Assembly: GCA_015490195.1 (NCBI GenBank) | Contig: WFYG01000044.1 | Location: forward strand, 30,755 to 94,754 | Direction of reading: 5' to 3' | Length of the DNA stretch: 64,000 nucleotides | DNA from: Thermovibrio sp. | Lineage (GTDB): Bacteria; Aquificota; Aquificia; Desulfurobacteriales; Desulfurobacteriaceae | Part shown: positions 40,235 to 50,535 of the stretch, piece by piece | How positions within the stretch are numbered: position 1 is the first letter of the stretch | How the letters are laid out: each line of letters opens with the position of its first letter | Made by a program: the position numbers and the translations under genes | The notes under the pieces: model-generated | Database searches by the model: none | What the model saw: the letters and a program-made list of their open reading frames with translations, nothing else | What the model was told of the DNA's origin: nothing

Positions 40235-40897
40235 TTACCCCTCCTTGGATATACCTTTCAGAATTAAAACGTACCTTGGGTGGTTAATGTTATACATAGC
40301 GGGGAACTTCTGGTATATAGGGCCGGCGTATATAGTCTTTCCGTTTTCCTTAACCTCTACCAGAATTGCCGGGTTCTGGGGCTCGTTGGAGGCTGAAGTA
40401 TAGCCATTGTCAAGAACAAGGTGAGGAACGATGTAGAGGACTTTAATCTCCAGCCCTCCGTACTTAACGGTCTCTCCGTTGTGGACTTTAAACTCCTTTA
40501 CAACTTTTCCTGACGTTTTGTCTACTATGTCCAGCGTAGCGCTTTTCCAGGTTTTTGTAACTTCCTTGGGAATTCTTATAGGTCTGTCAAACTTTGTCAT
40601 GTTTTTCCCTGAGTGCATGGCCATTATGTTCTTGTCTACCTGAGGATGACCAGGAGGCATTCCCATGTTCATGTTTCCGTTTATTGGAGGGTGTCCTGGT
40701 GGAAGTTTAGGATGGCCGGGAGGTAGGTTGCTGTTTTCGCTTTTCTGGTTGTTTAAGGCTGTTAGAGGTTCCGGCATGGGGGCTTTTTCTGTTTCAGCCT
40801 GAGAGGTTTTCTCCATGCTCTCTTTTTTACCGCAGGAAGAGACGGCGGCGGTTGATAACCCTACTAAAAGGGCAAGTAGTGCTGCTCTCAGTTTCAT
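40235..40897 (-). CDS. DUF2155-like exported protein (possible lipoprotein) with PPGHP repeats
   Basis: Signal MKLRAALLALLVGLSTAAVSSCG; NLPPGHPKLPPGHPP...MPPGHPQ; C-terminal DUF2155-like pattern. Confidence 0.7.
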   Translation of the reverse strand: MKLRAALLALLVGLSTAAVSSCGKKESMEKTSQAETEKAPMPEPLTALNNQKSENSNLPPGHPKLPPGHPPINGNMNMGMPPGHPQVDKNIMAMHSGKNMTKFDRPIRIPKEVTKTWKSATLDIVDKTSGKVVKEFKVHNGETVKYGGLEIKVLYIVPHLVLDNGYTSASNEPQNPAILVEVKENGKTIYAGPIYQKFPAMYNINHPRYVLILKGISKEG

Positions 40898-41022
40898 CGC
40901 ACTCTCCTTTAAGCTTTGATTTAGAGAACAATTCTATCAAACGCGGAATTTATACTTATAGTTATTTTCTATTCCAGCTATTGATTAGTAAAATTCGCTA
41001 ATAAAGTGTTTTCGGAGGCGGT

Positions 41023-44000
41023 ATGGAGAGGAGAGAGTTCTTGAAGATTGCCGGATTGACTGTTCTGGTTGGTGCTGGCCTGAAGATTAAAGACTCTTCC
41101 GGCAGAGAGGAGATGTTCAAGCCCGTTCTCATATTTGACCAGGGAAAGTGTATGAGCTGTAAGGCCTGTATGGCCGCCTGTCAGCTTGAGCACGGCCTCA
41201 ACGAAACACCTGAGGTAAACCTTTTCTGGATAAAAGAGAAAGAGATCGGAGAGTATCCAAAGGCAAAGCTGGTCTTCAGCCAGGAGAAGATCTGCGTCCA
41301 GTGTTTTGACCACCCCTGTGTCTCTGCCTGTCCCTTTGGAGCCATCTCTGTTAAAGATGGTGGAGTTGTTGTTATAGACGAGGAGAAGTGTACAGGGTGT
41401 GAGAAGTGCGTTCCTGCCTGCCCCTTTGACGGCATAGTTATGGATAAGGGGAACAAAGCGAGAAAGTGCGACCTCTGTTTTGAGAGAGCTGTTAAAGGAG
41501 GAGACATCCCAAGGTGCGTTTCTGTGTGCCCCAGCGGAGCTCTCGTCTTTGGGAACCTCTACAAACCTACAGGGCCTCTGGCACAGCTCCTTAAAGCAAG
41601 GCCGGAAGTGAGGAGAGCTCTCCTAAAAAGCCACCACGCAGAGATAGTTCCAGAGGTTGAAAAAGTTAACCCTTACGCCTACCCCGAAACCAAAAAGCCC
41701 AAAGGAGACAGGATTGTTAATACCGTTTGCCTTGCCTGTAACGCTCGTTGCGGATTGAGGGTAGCCGTTAAAGATGGAAGGCTCGTTCAGGTTGATGGAA
41801 ACCCCTACCACCCGTACAACCGTTCAGGAAAGGAGATTCCGTACGACACCCCTGTGGAAAAGAGCTTTAAGGCAGTTGCAACAACCTGCGCAAAGCCCCA
41901 GATGGATAACGACTACCTCTACAACCCTTACAGGATTACACAGCCCTTAAAGAGGATTGGAAAGAGAGGAGAGGGCAGGTTCAAGCCCATAAGCTGGGAG
42001 CAGCTCATAAGGGAGGTTTCTGAAGGAGGATACCTTTTTAAAGAGATTGGAGATAACCGTTACTACCCGGGGATAAAGGACGTTCTTTCAGATGAGCCTG
42101 TTGACCCGGGAGCTCCCGAGCTTGGCCCTAAAAGAAACCAGCTTGTCTGGTTTACAGGCCGCTCTCAGGCTGGAAGGAGCCACTTCATAAAAAGGTGGGT
42201 CTTCAACGCCATAGGTTCAAAGAACTACATAGCCCATACAGACATCTGCGGAATCGGCTTCAGGATGGGCAACTACGCCCTTTCAGATGGAAAGCAGGTT
42301 GAGTTTAAGGCCGACTACTGGAACAGCAAGTATATGCTGGTCTTTGGTTCAAACATCTACTCTGCACAGCAGCCCGGAGTAAACACCTCTGGAGCAATAA
42401 TTGCAAGGAGGATTGCGGCAGGAGAACTGAAACTTGTTCTCATAGACCCGAGAGCTCCCAAGGCGGTAGCCCACGCCCACAGGTGGCTCCCCGTTAAGCC
42501 CACAAAAGACGGAGCCCTTGCAATGGGCTTCATAAGGGTGATGCTTGAAAACGGCTGGTACGATAAAGACTTCCTCTCTATTCCTTCTATGAAAGCTGCC
42601 AAAAAGGCCGGGAGGAACGTCTACACAAACGCTACCCACCTTGTAATCGTTGATGAGAACCACCCCGAAGCTGGAAGGGTTCTAAGAGTTAAAGACGTTA
42701 AAGGACTCAAAGGAAAGCCGGGCGAGGAGGTTGTTATAGACCCTGAAACCAAAAGACCCGTTCCTGCAGGAAGTGTTGAGAGAGCTCTCCTTGAGTGGGA
42801 GGGAGAGGTAAACGGCATTAAGGTGAAGACTGCCTTTTCACTTATGAAAGAGAGCGTTATGAAGCACCCCCTCTCCTTCTACGCTGAGGAGTCTGGAATT
42901 GACGAAAAGACAATTAAAGAAGTTGCAAAGGAGTTCTGGGAGCACGCCCCTTACGCTGTAGCCTTTGCCTACCACGGGGGTGGAAACTACGTTGGAGGAA
43001 CCTATGCAAGCTACGCCCTTGCAATGATGAACGCCCTCGTTGGAAACGTAAACCGGAAAGGTGGGTACCTGTGCAGGGGTAAAGGTGCGGCCAGCTGGCA
43101 GACAGGGCTCTACGACCTTAAACACTTCCCGGGAATGAAAAAGCCTAAAGGTGTAAAAATCTCAAGGGAGAAAGCCCGGTACGAGGACTCAACGGAGTTC
43201 AAGAAGAAAGGCTACCCGTCAAAACTTCCCTGGTTCTCCTTTACGAAAGGAGGCCTTTCTGTCTCTGCAATCTCCGGAATTGACCAGAAGTATCCCTACC
43301 CTGTTAAGGTCATTATCACCTACTTCTCAGACCTCATCTACAGCATGCCCGGTGGAAGGCGCTTTATAGAGACACTGAGCGACCCAGACAAAGTTCCCCT
43401 CTACATCTCTGTGGATATATCCATTAACGAGACAAACATCTACGCCGACTACATAGTTCCAGACGTTACATACTTAGAAGGGCACTACGGCTTTCTTACT
43501 CCCCACGCTCCGGGCTGTTGGTTTACTGCTGTGAGAACTCCCGTAGTTGAGCCCTTAACGGGAAGAACCGAGGACGGAAGGCCATTCTGTATGGAGACTT
43601 TCCTCATAGACGTTGCCCGCTACCTGAAACTTCCCGGCTACGGTGAGAGGGCAATTCCCGGAAAGGACGGAAAACTCTACCCCCTCATCACTCCTGAGGA
43701 CTACTACCTGAGGGGAATTGCAAATCTTGCCGAGAACGCAAAAGTTAGGAGAGTTCCCCAGGACGAAATCAGATACGTTGAAGAGAACTACTACGTTGCA
43801 AGATTTAAGGAAATCCTTCCCAAAAAGCAGTGGGAGAGAGTCTGTACAGTTCTTGTAAGAGGTGGAGTCTTCAGGCCTTACGAGGAGACCTTTGACGGGA
43901 ACGGAAACTTCAAGTTTGGAATTCCAAAGGTCTGCATCTGGAACGAGAAGTTGGGAACCAGCAGGAACTCTTTAACTGGAGAGAGACTTTGGGGAACACT

Positions 44001-44550
44001 CCGCTACTACCCCGCAACAACCTACTTTGGGAAGCCTATAGAAGAGGTGGACAGAGATTACCCCTTCAACGTTATAACCTACAAGTCTGCACTTCACACA
44101 CAGTCAAGGACTATCGTCTACAGGCAGGCGCTCGTCTACGATCCAGACTTTGACTTGAAAGTCAACCCTAAAGATGCCGAGAAGTTAGGTCTTAAAGAGG
44201 GTGATAGGGTCAGAGTTTACTCAAGGAGCAACCCAGAAGGAGTTATTACAAAGGTTAAGGTTACAAACCTTGTTCGTCCAGGAACTGTTGCCTACTCCCA
44301 CCACTTCGGCCACTGGCAGCATGGAGCTTCTCCGGTTTACATAGAGAATGCAGAAAAGGTTCTGGTTGGCGGTAAAAAGGTTGCAAACGGAAACTGGACA
44401 AAGGTTGACCCAAGGCGTGGCGTCGGCGTTACAATGAACAGGCTCACAAGGAGGGACGAGGAACTCTACGACCTGCCCCTCGTTGAACCCATTGCCGGAA
44501 TTCCAGATTTCAGCAGCACAAGGGTAAAAATTGAAAAGGTGGAGGGATAA
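41023..44550 (+). CDS. Fused 4Fe-4S ferredoxin / molybdopterin oxidoreductase (tetrathionate/thiosulfate-reductase-like)
   Basis: MERREFLKIAG N-terminus, multiple CxxCxxCxxxC Fe-S motifs, then NTVCLACNARCGLRVAV...PYNRSG molybdopterin domain in one ORF. Confidence 0.85.
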   Translation: MERREFLKIAGLTVLVGAGLKIKDSSGREEMFKPVLIFDQGKCMSCKACMAACQLEHGLNETPEVNLFWIKEKEIGEYPKAKLVFSQEKICVQCFDHPCVSACPFGAISVKDGGVVVIDEEKCTGCEKCVPACPFDGIVMDKGNKARKCDLCFERAVKGGDIPRCVSVCPSGALVFGNLYKPTGPLAQLLKARPEVRRALLKSHHAEIVPEVEKVNPYAYPETKKPKGDRIVNTVCLACNARCGLRVAVKDGRLVQVDGNPYHPYNRSGKEIPYDTPVEKSFKAVATTCAKPQMDNDYLYNPYRITQPLKRIGKRGEGRFKPISWEQLIREVSEGGYLFKEIGDNRYYPGIKDVLSDEPVDPGAPELGPKRNQLVWFTGRSQAGRSHFIKRWVFNAIGSKNYIAHTDICGIGFRMGNYALSDGKQVEFKADYWNSKYMLVFGSNIYSAQQPGVNTSGAIIARRIAAGELKLVLIDPRAPKAVAHAHRWLPVKPTKDGALAMGFIRVMLENGWYDKDFLSIPSMKAAKKAGRNVYTNATHLVIVDENHPEAGRVLRVKDVKGLKGKPGEEVVIDPETKRPVPAGSVERALLEWEGEVNGIKVKTAFSLMKESVMKHPLSFYAEESGIDEKTIKEVAKEFWEHAPYAVAFAYHGGGNYVGGTYASYALAMMNALVGNVNRKGGYLCRGKGAASWQTGLYDLKHFPGMKKPKGVKISREKARYEDSTEFKKKGYPSKLPWFSFTKGGLSVSAISGIDQKYPYPVKVIITYFSDLIYSMPGGRRFIETLSDPDKVPLYISVDISINETNIYADYIVPDVTYLEGHYGFLTPHAPGCWFTAVRTPVVEPLTGRTEDGRPFCMETFLIDVARYLKLPGYGERAIPGKDGKLYPLITPEDYYLRGIANLAENAKVRRVPQDEIRYVEENYYVARFKEILPKKQWERVCTVLVRGGVFRPYEETFDGNGNFKFGIPKVCIWNEKLGTSRNSLTGERLWGTLRYYPATTYFGKPIEEVDRDYPFNVITYKSALHTQSRTIVYRQALVYDPDFDLKVNPKDAEKLGLKEGDRVRVYSRSNPEGVITKVKVTNLVRPGTVAYSHHFGHWQHGASPVYIENAEKVLVGGKKVANGNWTKVDPRRGVGVTMNRLTRRDEELYDLPLVEPIAGIPDFSSTRVKIEKVEG

Positions 44551-44551
44551 A

Positions 44552-45463
44552 ATGAGAAAACTTCTAACAGTTGTAGCCGCTGTTCTGGTTTCAACTTCAG
44601 CTTTTGGAGCAACCTATCAGCTTACAGAAACTGTTGACGTTAAACCCCAGCCAAACGTAAAACTTGTTGAGATTTGGATACCCGTTCCTTACGAAAACAG
44701 GTGGCAGAAGATAGAAAAGATTGAGGTTAGCTCCCCTTACTCCTTCACCCTTCAGAAAGAGGAAGAGTATGGAGACCGGTTCATCTACATAAGAAAAGAG
44801 GGAGGAATAAAAGAGCCTTTCAGAGTAAAAGTGAAAGTGGTTGTTGATAGGAAAGAAGTTTCACCAACCAAGAGAAGCTGCCCCGTTCCCCTTCGCTACT
44901 ACCTTTCAGATAGGTTAGTTCCCGTTGAGAAGTTTAAAAAGCTTGCTGAAACGATAACTGCAGGGAAGAAGACAGACCTTGAGAAGTTAAGGGCGATTTA
45001 CGACTATGTTGTCTCCCACATGAAGTATCAGAAGACCGGAAAAGGTTGGGGAAGGGGAGACGCCATCTGGGCCTGTTCTGCAAAGCAAGGAAACTGTACA
45101 GACTTCCACTCCCTCTTCATAGCTCTCTGCAGGGCTGCCGGAATTCCTGCTCTCTTTGAGATAGGAATTCCCATTAATGGAGACGGGGTTGTTAAGGGAT
45201 ACCACTGTTGGGTTCTGGCCTTTCCGAAAGGCTACACCTACGGTATAGACGCCTCTGAAGCTGCCAAACACCCTGAAAAAAGGAAATACTACTTCGGACA
45301 CCTCTGCGACCACAGAATTGGAATAACAAGGGGTAGAGACCTTCTCCTCTCACCTGCACAGCACGGAGACAGGATAAACTTCCTCTACAAGGCCTACGAG
45401 GAGGTTGACCTTCAGCCCGTAAACGGCGTTTCAACCACCTATACAGTTAAGAGGCTTAAGTAG
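44552..45463 (+). CDS. Exported transglutaminase-like protein
   Basis: Signal MRKLLTVVAAVLVSTSAFG; LRAIYDYVVSHMKY...GNCTDFHSLFIALCRAAGIPA; GYHCWV; RBS GGAGGG before ATG 44552. Confidence 0.88.
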   Translation: MRKLLTVVAAVLVSTSAFGATYQLTETVDVKPQPNVKLVEIWIPVPYENRWQKIEKIEVSSPYSFTLQKEEEYGDRFIYIRKEGGIKEPFRVKVKVVVDRKEVSPTKRSCPVPLRYYLSDRLVPVEKFKKLAETITAGKKTDLEKLRAIYDYVVSHMKYQKTGKGWGRGDAIWACSAKQGNCTDFHSLFIALCRAAGIPALFEIGIPINGDGVVKGYHCWVLAFPKGYTYGIDASEAAKHPEKRKYYFGHLCDHRIGITRGRDLLLSPAQHGDRINFLYKAYEEVDLQPVNGVSTTYTVKRLK

Positions 45464-45468
45464 TTTTC

Positions 45469-45489
45469 GGGGGAGCTCCCGTCTCCCCC
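45469..45489 (+). terminator. Terminator-like hairpin
   Basis: GGGGGAG-ctcccgt-CTCCCCC after the transglutaminase gene. Confidence 0.55.
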
Positions 45490-45560
45490 TTCAACTTTGG
45501 GCTTCCTTTTAACGCTTCAGGAATTGGCAGGATAACTCTTCCTCAAATTTTTTCTACCCC

Positions 45561-45588
45561 TTGACAACCTTCTACCTTTCCATATCTT
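45561..45588 (+). promoter_or_regulatory. groESL sigma-70-type promoter
   Basis: TTGACA (45561-45566), 16 nt, TATCTT (45583-45588). Confidence 0.65.
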
Positions 45589-45600
45589 TATTACCAGCAA

Positions 45601-45627
45601 TTAGCACTCTCCTTAGGTGAGTGCTAA
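45601..45627 (+). promoter_or_regulatory. CIRCE element (HrcA operator)
   Basis: Exact TTAGCACTC-N9-GAGTGCTAA upstream of groES. Confidence 0.98.
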
Positions 45628-45653
45628 CAAAACTAAGGGAAGAGGAGGGCGAG

Positions 45654-45944
45654 ATGAAGCTGAAGCCGCTCTACGACAGGGTTGTTGTTAAGAAGATAGA
45701 GATGGAGCAGAAGACTGCAGGAGGAATCATCCTTCCAGACACAGCTAAGGAGGAGTCTCAGATCGGGGAGGTTATCGCCGTAGGAGAGGGAAGACTCCTT
45801 GAGAACGGCGAAATCAGACCTCTTAAGGTTAAGGAAGGGGACAAGGTCCTCTTCAGCAAGTACGCCGGAAACGAAGTGAAGATTGACGGCGAGGAGCTCC
45901 TTGTTATCAGAGAAGAGGACATCCTCGCAATCGTTGAAGAGTAA
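45654..45944 (+). CDS. groES: Co-chaperonin GroES
   Basis: [34 protein letters not shown]. Confidence 0.98.
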   Translation: MKLKPLYDRVVVKKIEMEQKTAGGIILPDTAKEESQIGEVIAVGEGRLLENGEIRPLKVKEGDKVLFSKYAGNEVKIDGEELLVIREEDILAIVEE

Positions 45945-45964
45945 AACCAAAGAGAGGGAGGTGA

Positions 45965-47614
<1,650 letters not shown>

Positions 47615-47643
47615 AATCTAAAGCTTAAATTGAAAAGGTTTCG

Positions 47644-47666
47644 GGGCGCCTTCGGGTGCCCTTTTT
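47644..47666 (+). terminator. Intrinsic terminator after groEL
   Basis: GGGCGCC-ttcg-GGTGCCC-TTTTT with UUCG loop. Confidence 0.85.
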
Positions 47667-47673
47667 ATTAAAG

Positions 47674-48717
47674 TTAATCGGATATTACTCTATTTTTACC
47701 TTCCCTTTTAGCCTTGTAAAGCCTTTCATCTGCAAGCTCAATCACTTTTTTAGAACATTTAGAGCAATCTGCCTCTCTGCAGTCGGCAACACCAAAACTT
47801 ACTGTTATTCTTCTTCCTGGATAGTTGAAATAGCTGTTTTCAATTAATTTTCTCAGTTTCTCAGCTACAAATTTGGCTTTTTCTTTATCTGTATCTGGAA
47901 GAACTATAAGAAACTCCTCTCCTCCGTACCTTCCAACAAATTCTGTTTTTCTGAGGTTTTCTTTAAAAATTTTTCCCAGCTCTTTTAGAACTCTATCTCC
48001 TGCCTGGTGGCCGAAGGTGTCGTTTATCTGTTTGAAGTTGTCAATGTCTGCCATTATTACAGAATAGGGTGAACGTTTGCAGTCTACAGACTTAAGTCGT
48101 GAAAAGAGAGCTCTCCTTGTTAAAACTCCCGTTAAGTAATCTCTGTCTAAGAGAAGGCGGAGCTCCTCTCTAAACCTGTCCAAAATAAACCTGTAAACGG
48201 CAGCTACCGTTGAGAATACTAAATATGCTGTAAAAGCGCTGAACCCTAGTTTATAGGTTTCTTTGCTGAAAAGGATGTAACTACTGTCAAAAAGCTGGAA
48301 TGACAAAATTAATGAAACTAAAAAGATAGGTGAGTATGTGAAAGAGAGAAAAATTTTGAAGTCAAATAACATACTGGCAAGGAGGGGAATGAGAGGAAAC
48401 CAGTAGAGACTGTATATTTCTCCCTTTATTAAGTGAAAACAGAGAGCTAAGGTAAGAGCAACTATAGAAGTTAAAGAGGATAAAAACGGTTTTTGGAAAA
48501 ATTTAAGGAGGATAAACGCAACAAAGTATAAAAAAATAGTGAGGATATTTCCCCAGTAGAAAATTCTGTTTCCGATAAAGGATTCTAAACTGATGAAAAC
48601 AAGTTCAACTACAAGACCTGTTATTATCGTAAGGAAACTCAGAAACGTTTTGCAGCTTTTAGAGAGCTCCGTAGAGGTAACGGTTCTTGAAAAACAGTTT
48701 AGAGTGTTTCTAATCAC
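47674..48717 (-). CDS. Membrane GGDEF diguanylate cyclase
   Basis: Multi-TM N-terminus; DRDYLTGVLTRRALF; VGRYGGEEFLIVLP. Confidence 0.93.
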   Translation of the reverse strand: MIRNTLNCFSRTVTSTELSKSCKTFLSFLTIITGLVVELVFISLESFIGNRIFYWGNILTIFLYFVAFILLKFFQKPFLSSLTSIVALTLALCFHLIKGEIYSLYWFPLIPLLASMLFDFKIFLSFTYSPIFLVSLILSFQLFDSSYILFSKETYKLGFSAFTAYLVFSTVAAVYRFILDRFREELRLLLDRDYLTGVLTRRALFSRLKSVDCKRSPYSVIMADIDNFKQINDTFGHQAGDRVLKELGKIFKENLRKTEFVGRYGGEEFLIVLPDTDKEKAKFVAEKLRKLIENSYFNYPGRRITVSFGVADCREADCSKCSKKVIELADERLYKAKREGKNRVISD

Positions 48718-48734
48718 CAGAGACTCCAGTTAAG

Positions 48735-48752
48735 GAGGGGGAGCTCCCCCTC
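48735..48752. repeat. Perfect 18-bp palindrome GAGGGGGAGCTCCCCCTC
   Basis: Exact inverted repeat between glyA and the GGDEF gene. Confidence 0.9.
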
Positions 48753-48771
48753 TAGTAACATGAACCAAATT

Positions 48772-50028
48772 TTAGGAGTAGAGCTCTTTTAGCTCCGGAT
48801 AGAGCGGATGCTTTCCACAGATCTCAAGAACTTCAGATTTTACCCTCTCTATAACAGTTTCGTCGTTTATGTTCTTCAGAACCTCAGCTATCAACTGGGC
48901 GATTCTCCTTGCCTCGTCTTCCTTAACTCCCCTTGTAGTTATTGCAGGAGTTCCAATTCTGATTCCGCTCGTTACAAAGGGGCTCCTGGTGTCAAAGGGA
49001 ATCGTGTTCTTATTTACAGTGATGTTTGCCCTTCCGAGGGCAGCTTCGGCCTCTTTTCCTGTGATTCCCTTGTCTGTTAAATCAACTAACATCAGGTGGT
49101 TGTCGGTTCCTCCGGAAACGAGTCTGAAGCCCTGGCACTGGAGCTCCTCAGCCATAGCTTTGGCGTTTTTAACAACCTGCTCCTGATATTTCCTGAAATC
49201 TTCAGTTTGAGCCTCTTTGAAGGCAACGGCCTTGGCTGCAATTACGTGCATCAGAGGGCCACCCTGAAGTCCCGGGAAGACGGCCTTGTCTATGTCCTTT
49301 GCAAACTCCTCTTTGCACATAACAACGCCGCCCCTTGGACCCCTAAGGGTTTTGTGGGTTGTTGTTGTGACGAAGTGGCACACCTCAATAGGTGATGGGT
49401 GCAGTCCTGCAACGACCAGCCCTGCGATGTGGGCGATGTCTGCAAGGAGGAGAGCTCCCACCTCATCTGCAATTTCCCTGAACTTGTTAAAGTCTATAAC
49501 TCTTGGGTAAGCGGAGGCTCCGCAGATTATGAGTTTAGGCTTGTGCTCCTTTGCTAATTTGTAAACCTGGTCAAAGTCAATCGTTTCTGTGTCTTTCCTC
49601 ACTCCGTACTGAACAACGTTGAAGTACTTACCCGTCATGTTTACAGGAGAGCCGTGGGAGAGGTGGCCTCCGTGTGAGAGGTTCATTGAAAGGATTGTGT
49701 CTCCCGGCTTTAGAACTGCCAGGTAAACGGCCTGGTTTGCCTGTGAGCCTGAGTGGGGTTGAACATTAACGTGGTCTGCCCCAAAGAGCTCCTTACACCT
49801 CTTTATTGCAAGCTCCTCTGCAATATCAACACACTCACAGCCTCCGTAGTAGCGTTTCCCCGGATAACCCTCTGCATATTTGTTTGTAAGAACAGACCCT
49901 TGAGCTTCCATAACGGCCGGAGAGGTAAAGTTCTCAGAGGCTATGAGCTCAAGGTGTTCGTTCTGCCTCTTATACTCGCATTTGAGCGCTTCAAAGATTT
50001 CAGGGTCAACGGCTTTAAGGTTCTTCAT
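48772..50028 (-). CDS. glyA: Serine hydroxymethyltransferase
   Basis: [57 protein letters not shown]. Confidence 0.98.
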   Translation of the reverse strand: MKNLKAVDPEIFEALKCEYKRQNEHLELIASENFTSPAVMEAQGSVLTNKYAEGYPGKRYYGGCECVDIAEELAIKRCKELFGADHVNVQPHSGSQANQAVYLAVLKPGDTILSMNLSHGGHLSHGSPVNMTGKYFNVVQYGVRKDTETIDFDQVYKLAKEHKPKLIICGASAYPRVIDFNKFREIADEVGALLLADIAHIAGLVVAGLHPSPIEVCHFVTTTTHKTLRGPRGGVVMCKEEFAKDIDKAVFPGLQGGPLMHVIAAKAVAFKEAQTEDFRKYQEQVVKNAKAMAEELQCQGFRLVSGGTDNHLMLVDLTDKGITGKEAEAALGRANITVNKNTIPFDTRSPFVTSGIRIGTPAITTRGVKEDEARRIAQLIAEVLKNINDETVIERVKSEVLEICGKHPLYPELKELYS

Positions 50029-50485
50029 CGTCTATTCCTCCACATTCGTTTTCTTCAATCTTGTGAATCTTGTTGATTCTCCTTTCGTGTCTTCCACCGT
50101 CAAAAGGAGCTTCAAGCCACGCTTTTACTATCCTCTTTGCAAGCTCCTCTCCTAAAACCCTTCCACCTAAACAGAGGACGTTTGCGTTGTTGTGGCGTCT
50201 GCTCATCTCTGCTGCGTAAATGTTGTAGCAGAGGGCTGCCCTTATTCCCTTTACCTTGTTGGCAGCAATGGAGATGCCTATTCCCGTTCCGCAGATGAAG
50301 ATTCCCCTGTCTGCTTCTCCGTTTACAATTCCTTTAGCGGCCTTGTAGGCAAAGTCCGGGTAGTCAACAGACTCTTCTGAGTAGGTTCCGTAGTCAACAT
50401 ACTCAATACCCAGTTCCTCAAGGTAAGATTTGATAACCTCTTTTAACCTGAATCCTCCGTGGTCGCAGGCGAGGGCTATTCTCAT
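50015..50485 (-). CDS. rpiB: Ribose-5-phosphate isomerase B
   Basis: [46 protein letters not shown]. Confidence 0.95.
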   Translation of the reverse strand: MRIALACDHGGFRLKEVIKSYLEELGIEYVDYGTYSEESVDYPDFAYKAAKGIVNGEADRGIFICGTGIGISIAANKVKGIRAALCYNIYAAEMSRRHNNANVLCLGGRVLGEELAKRIVKAWLEAPFDGGRHERRINKIHKIEENECGGIDDEEP

Positions 50486-50535
50486 AACTTTCCTCCTTGA
50501 GAGTTGACCGAATTATATTACTTTGAGGAGTTTAA

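Noticed and set aside
40898-41022. FNR-like half site TTGAT upstream of the molybdopterin enzyme
   Set aside because: Second half site does not match ATCAA.
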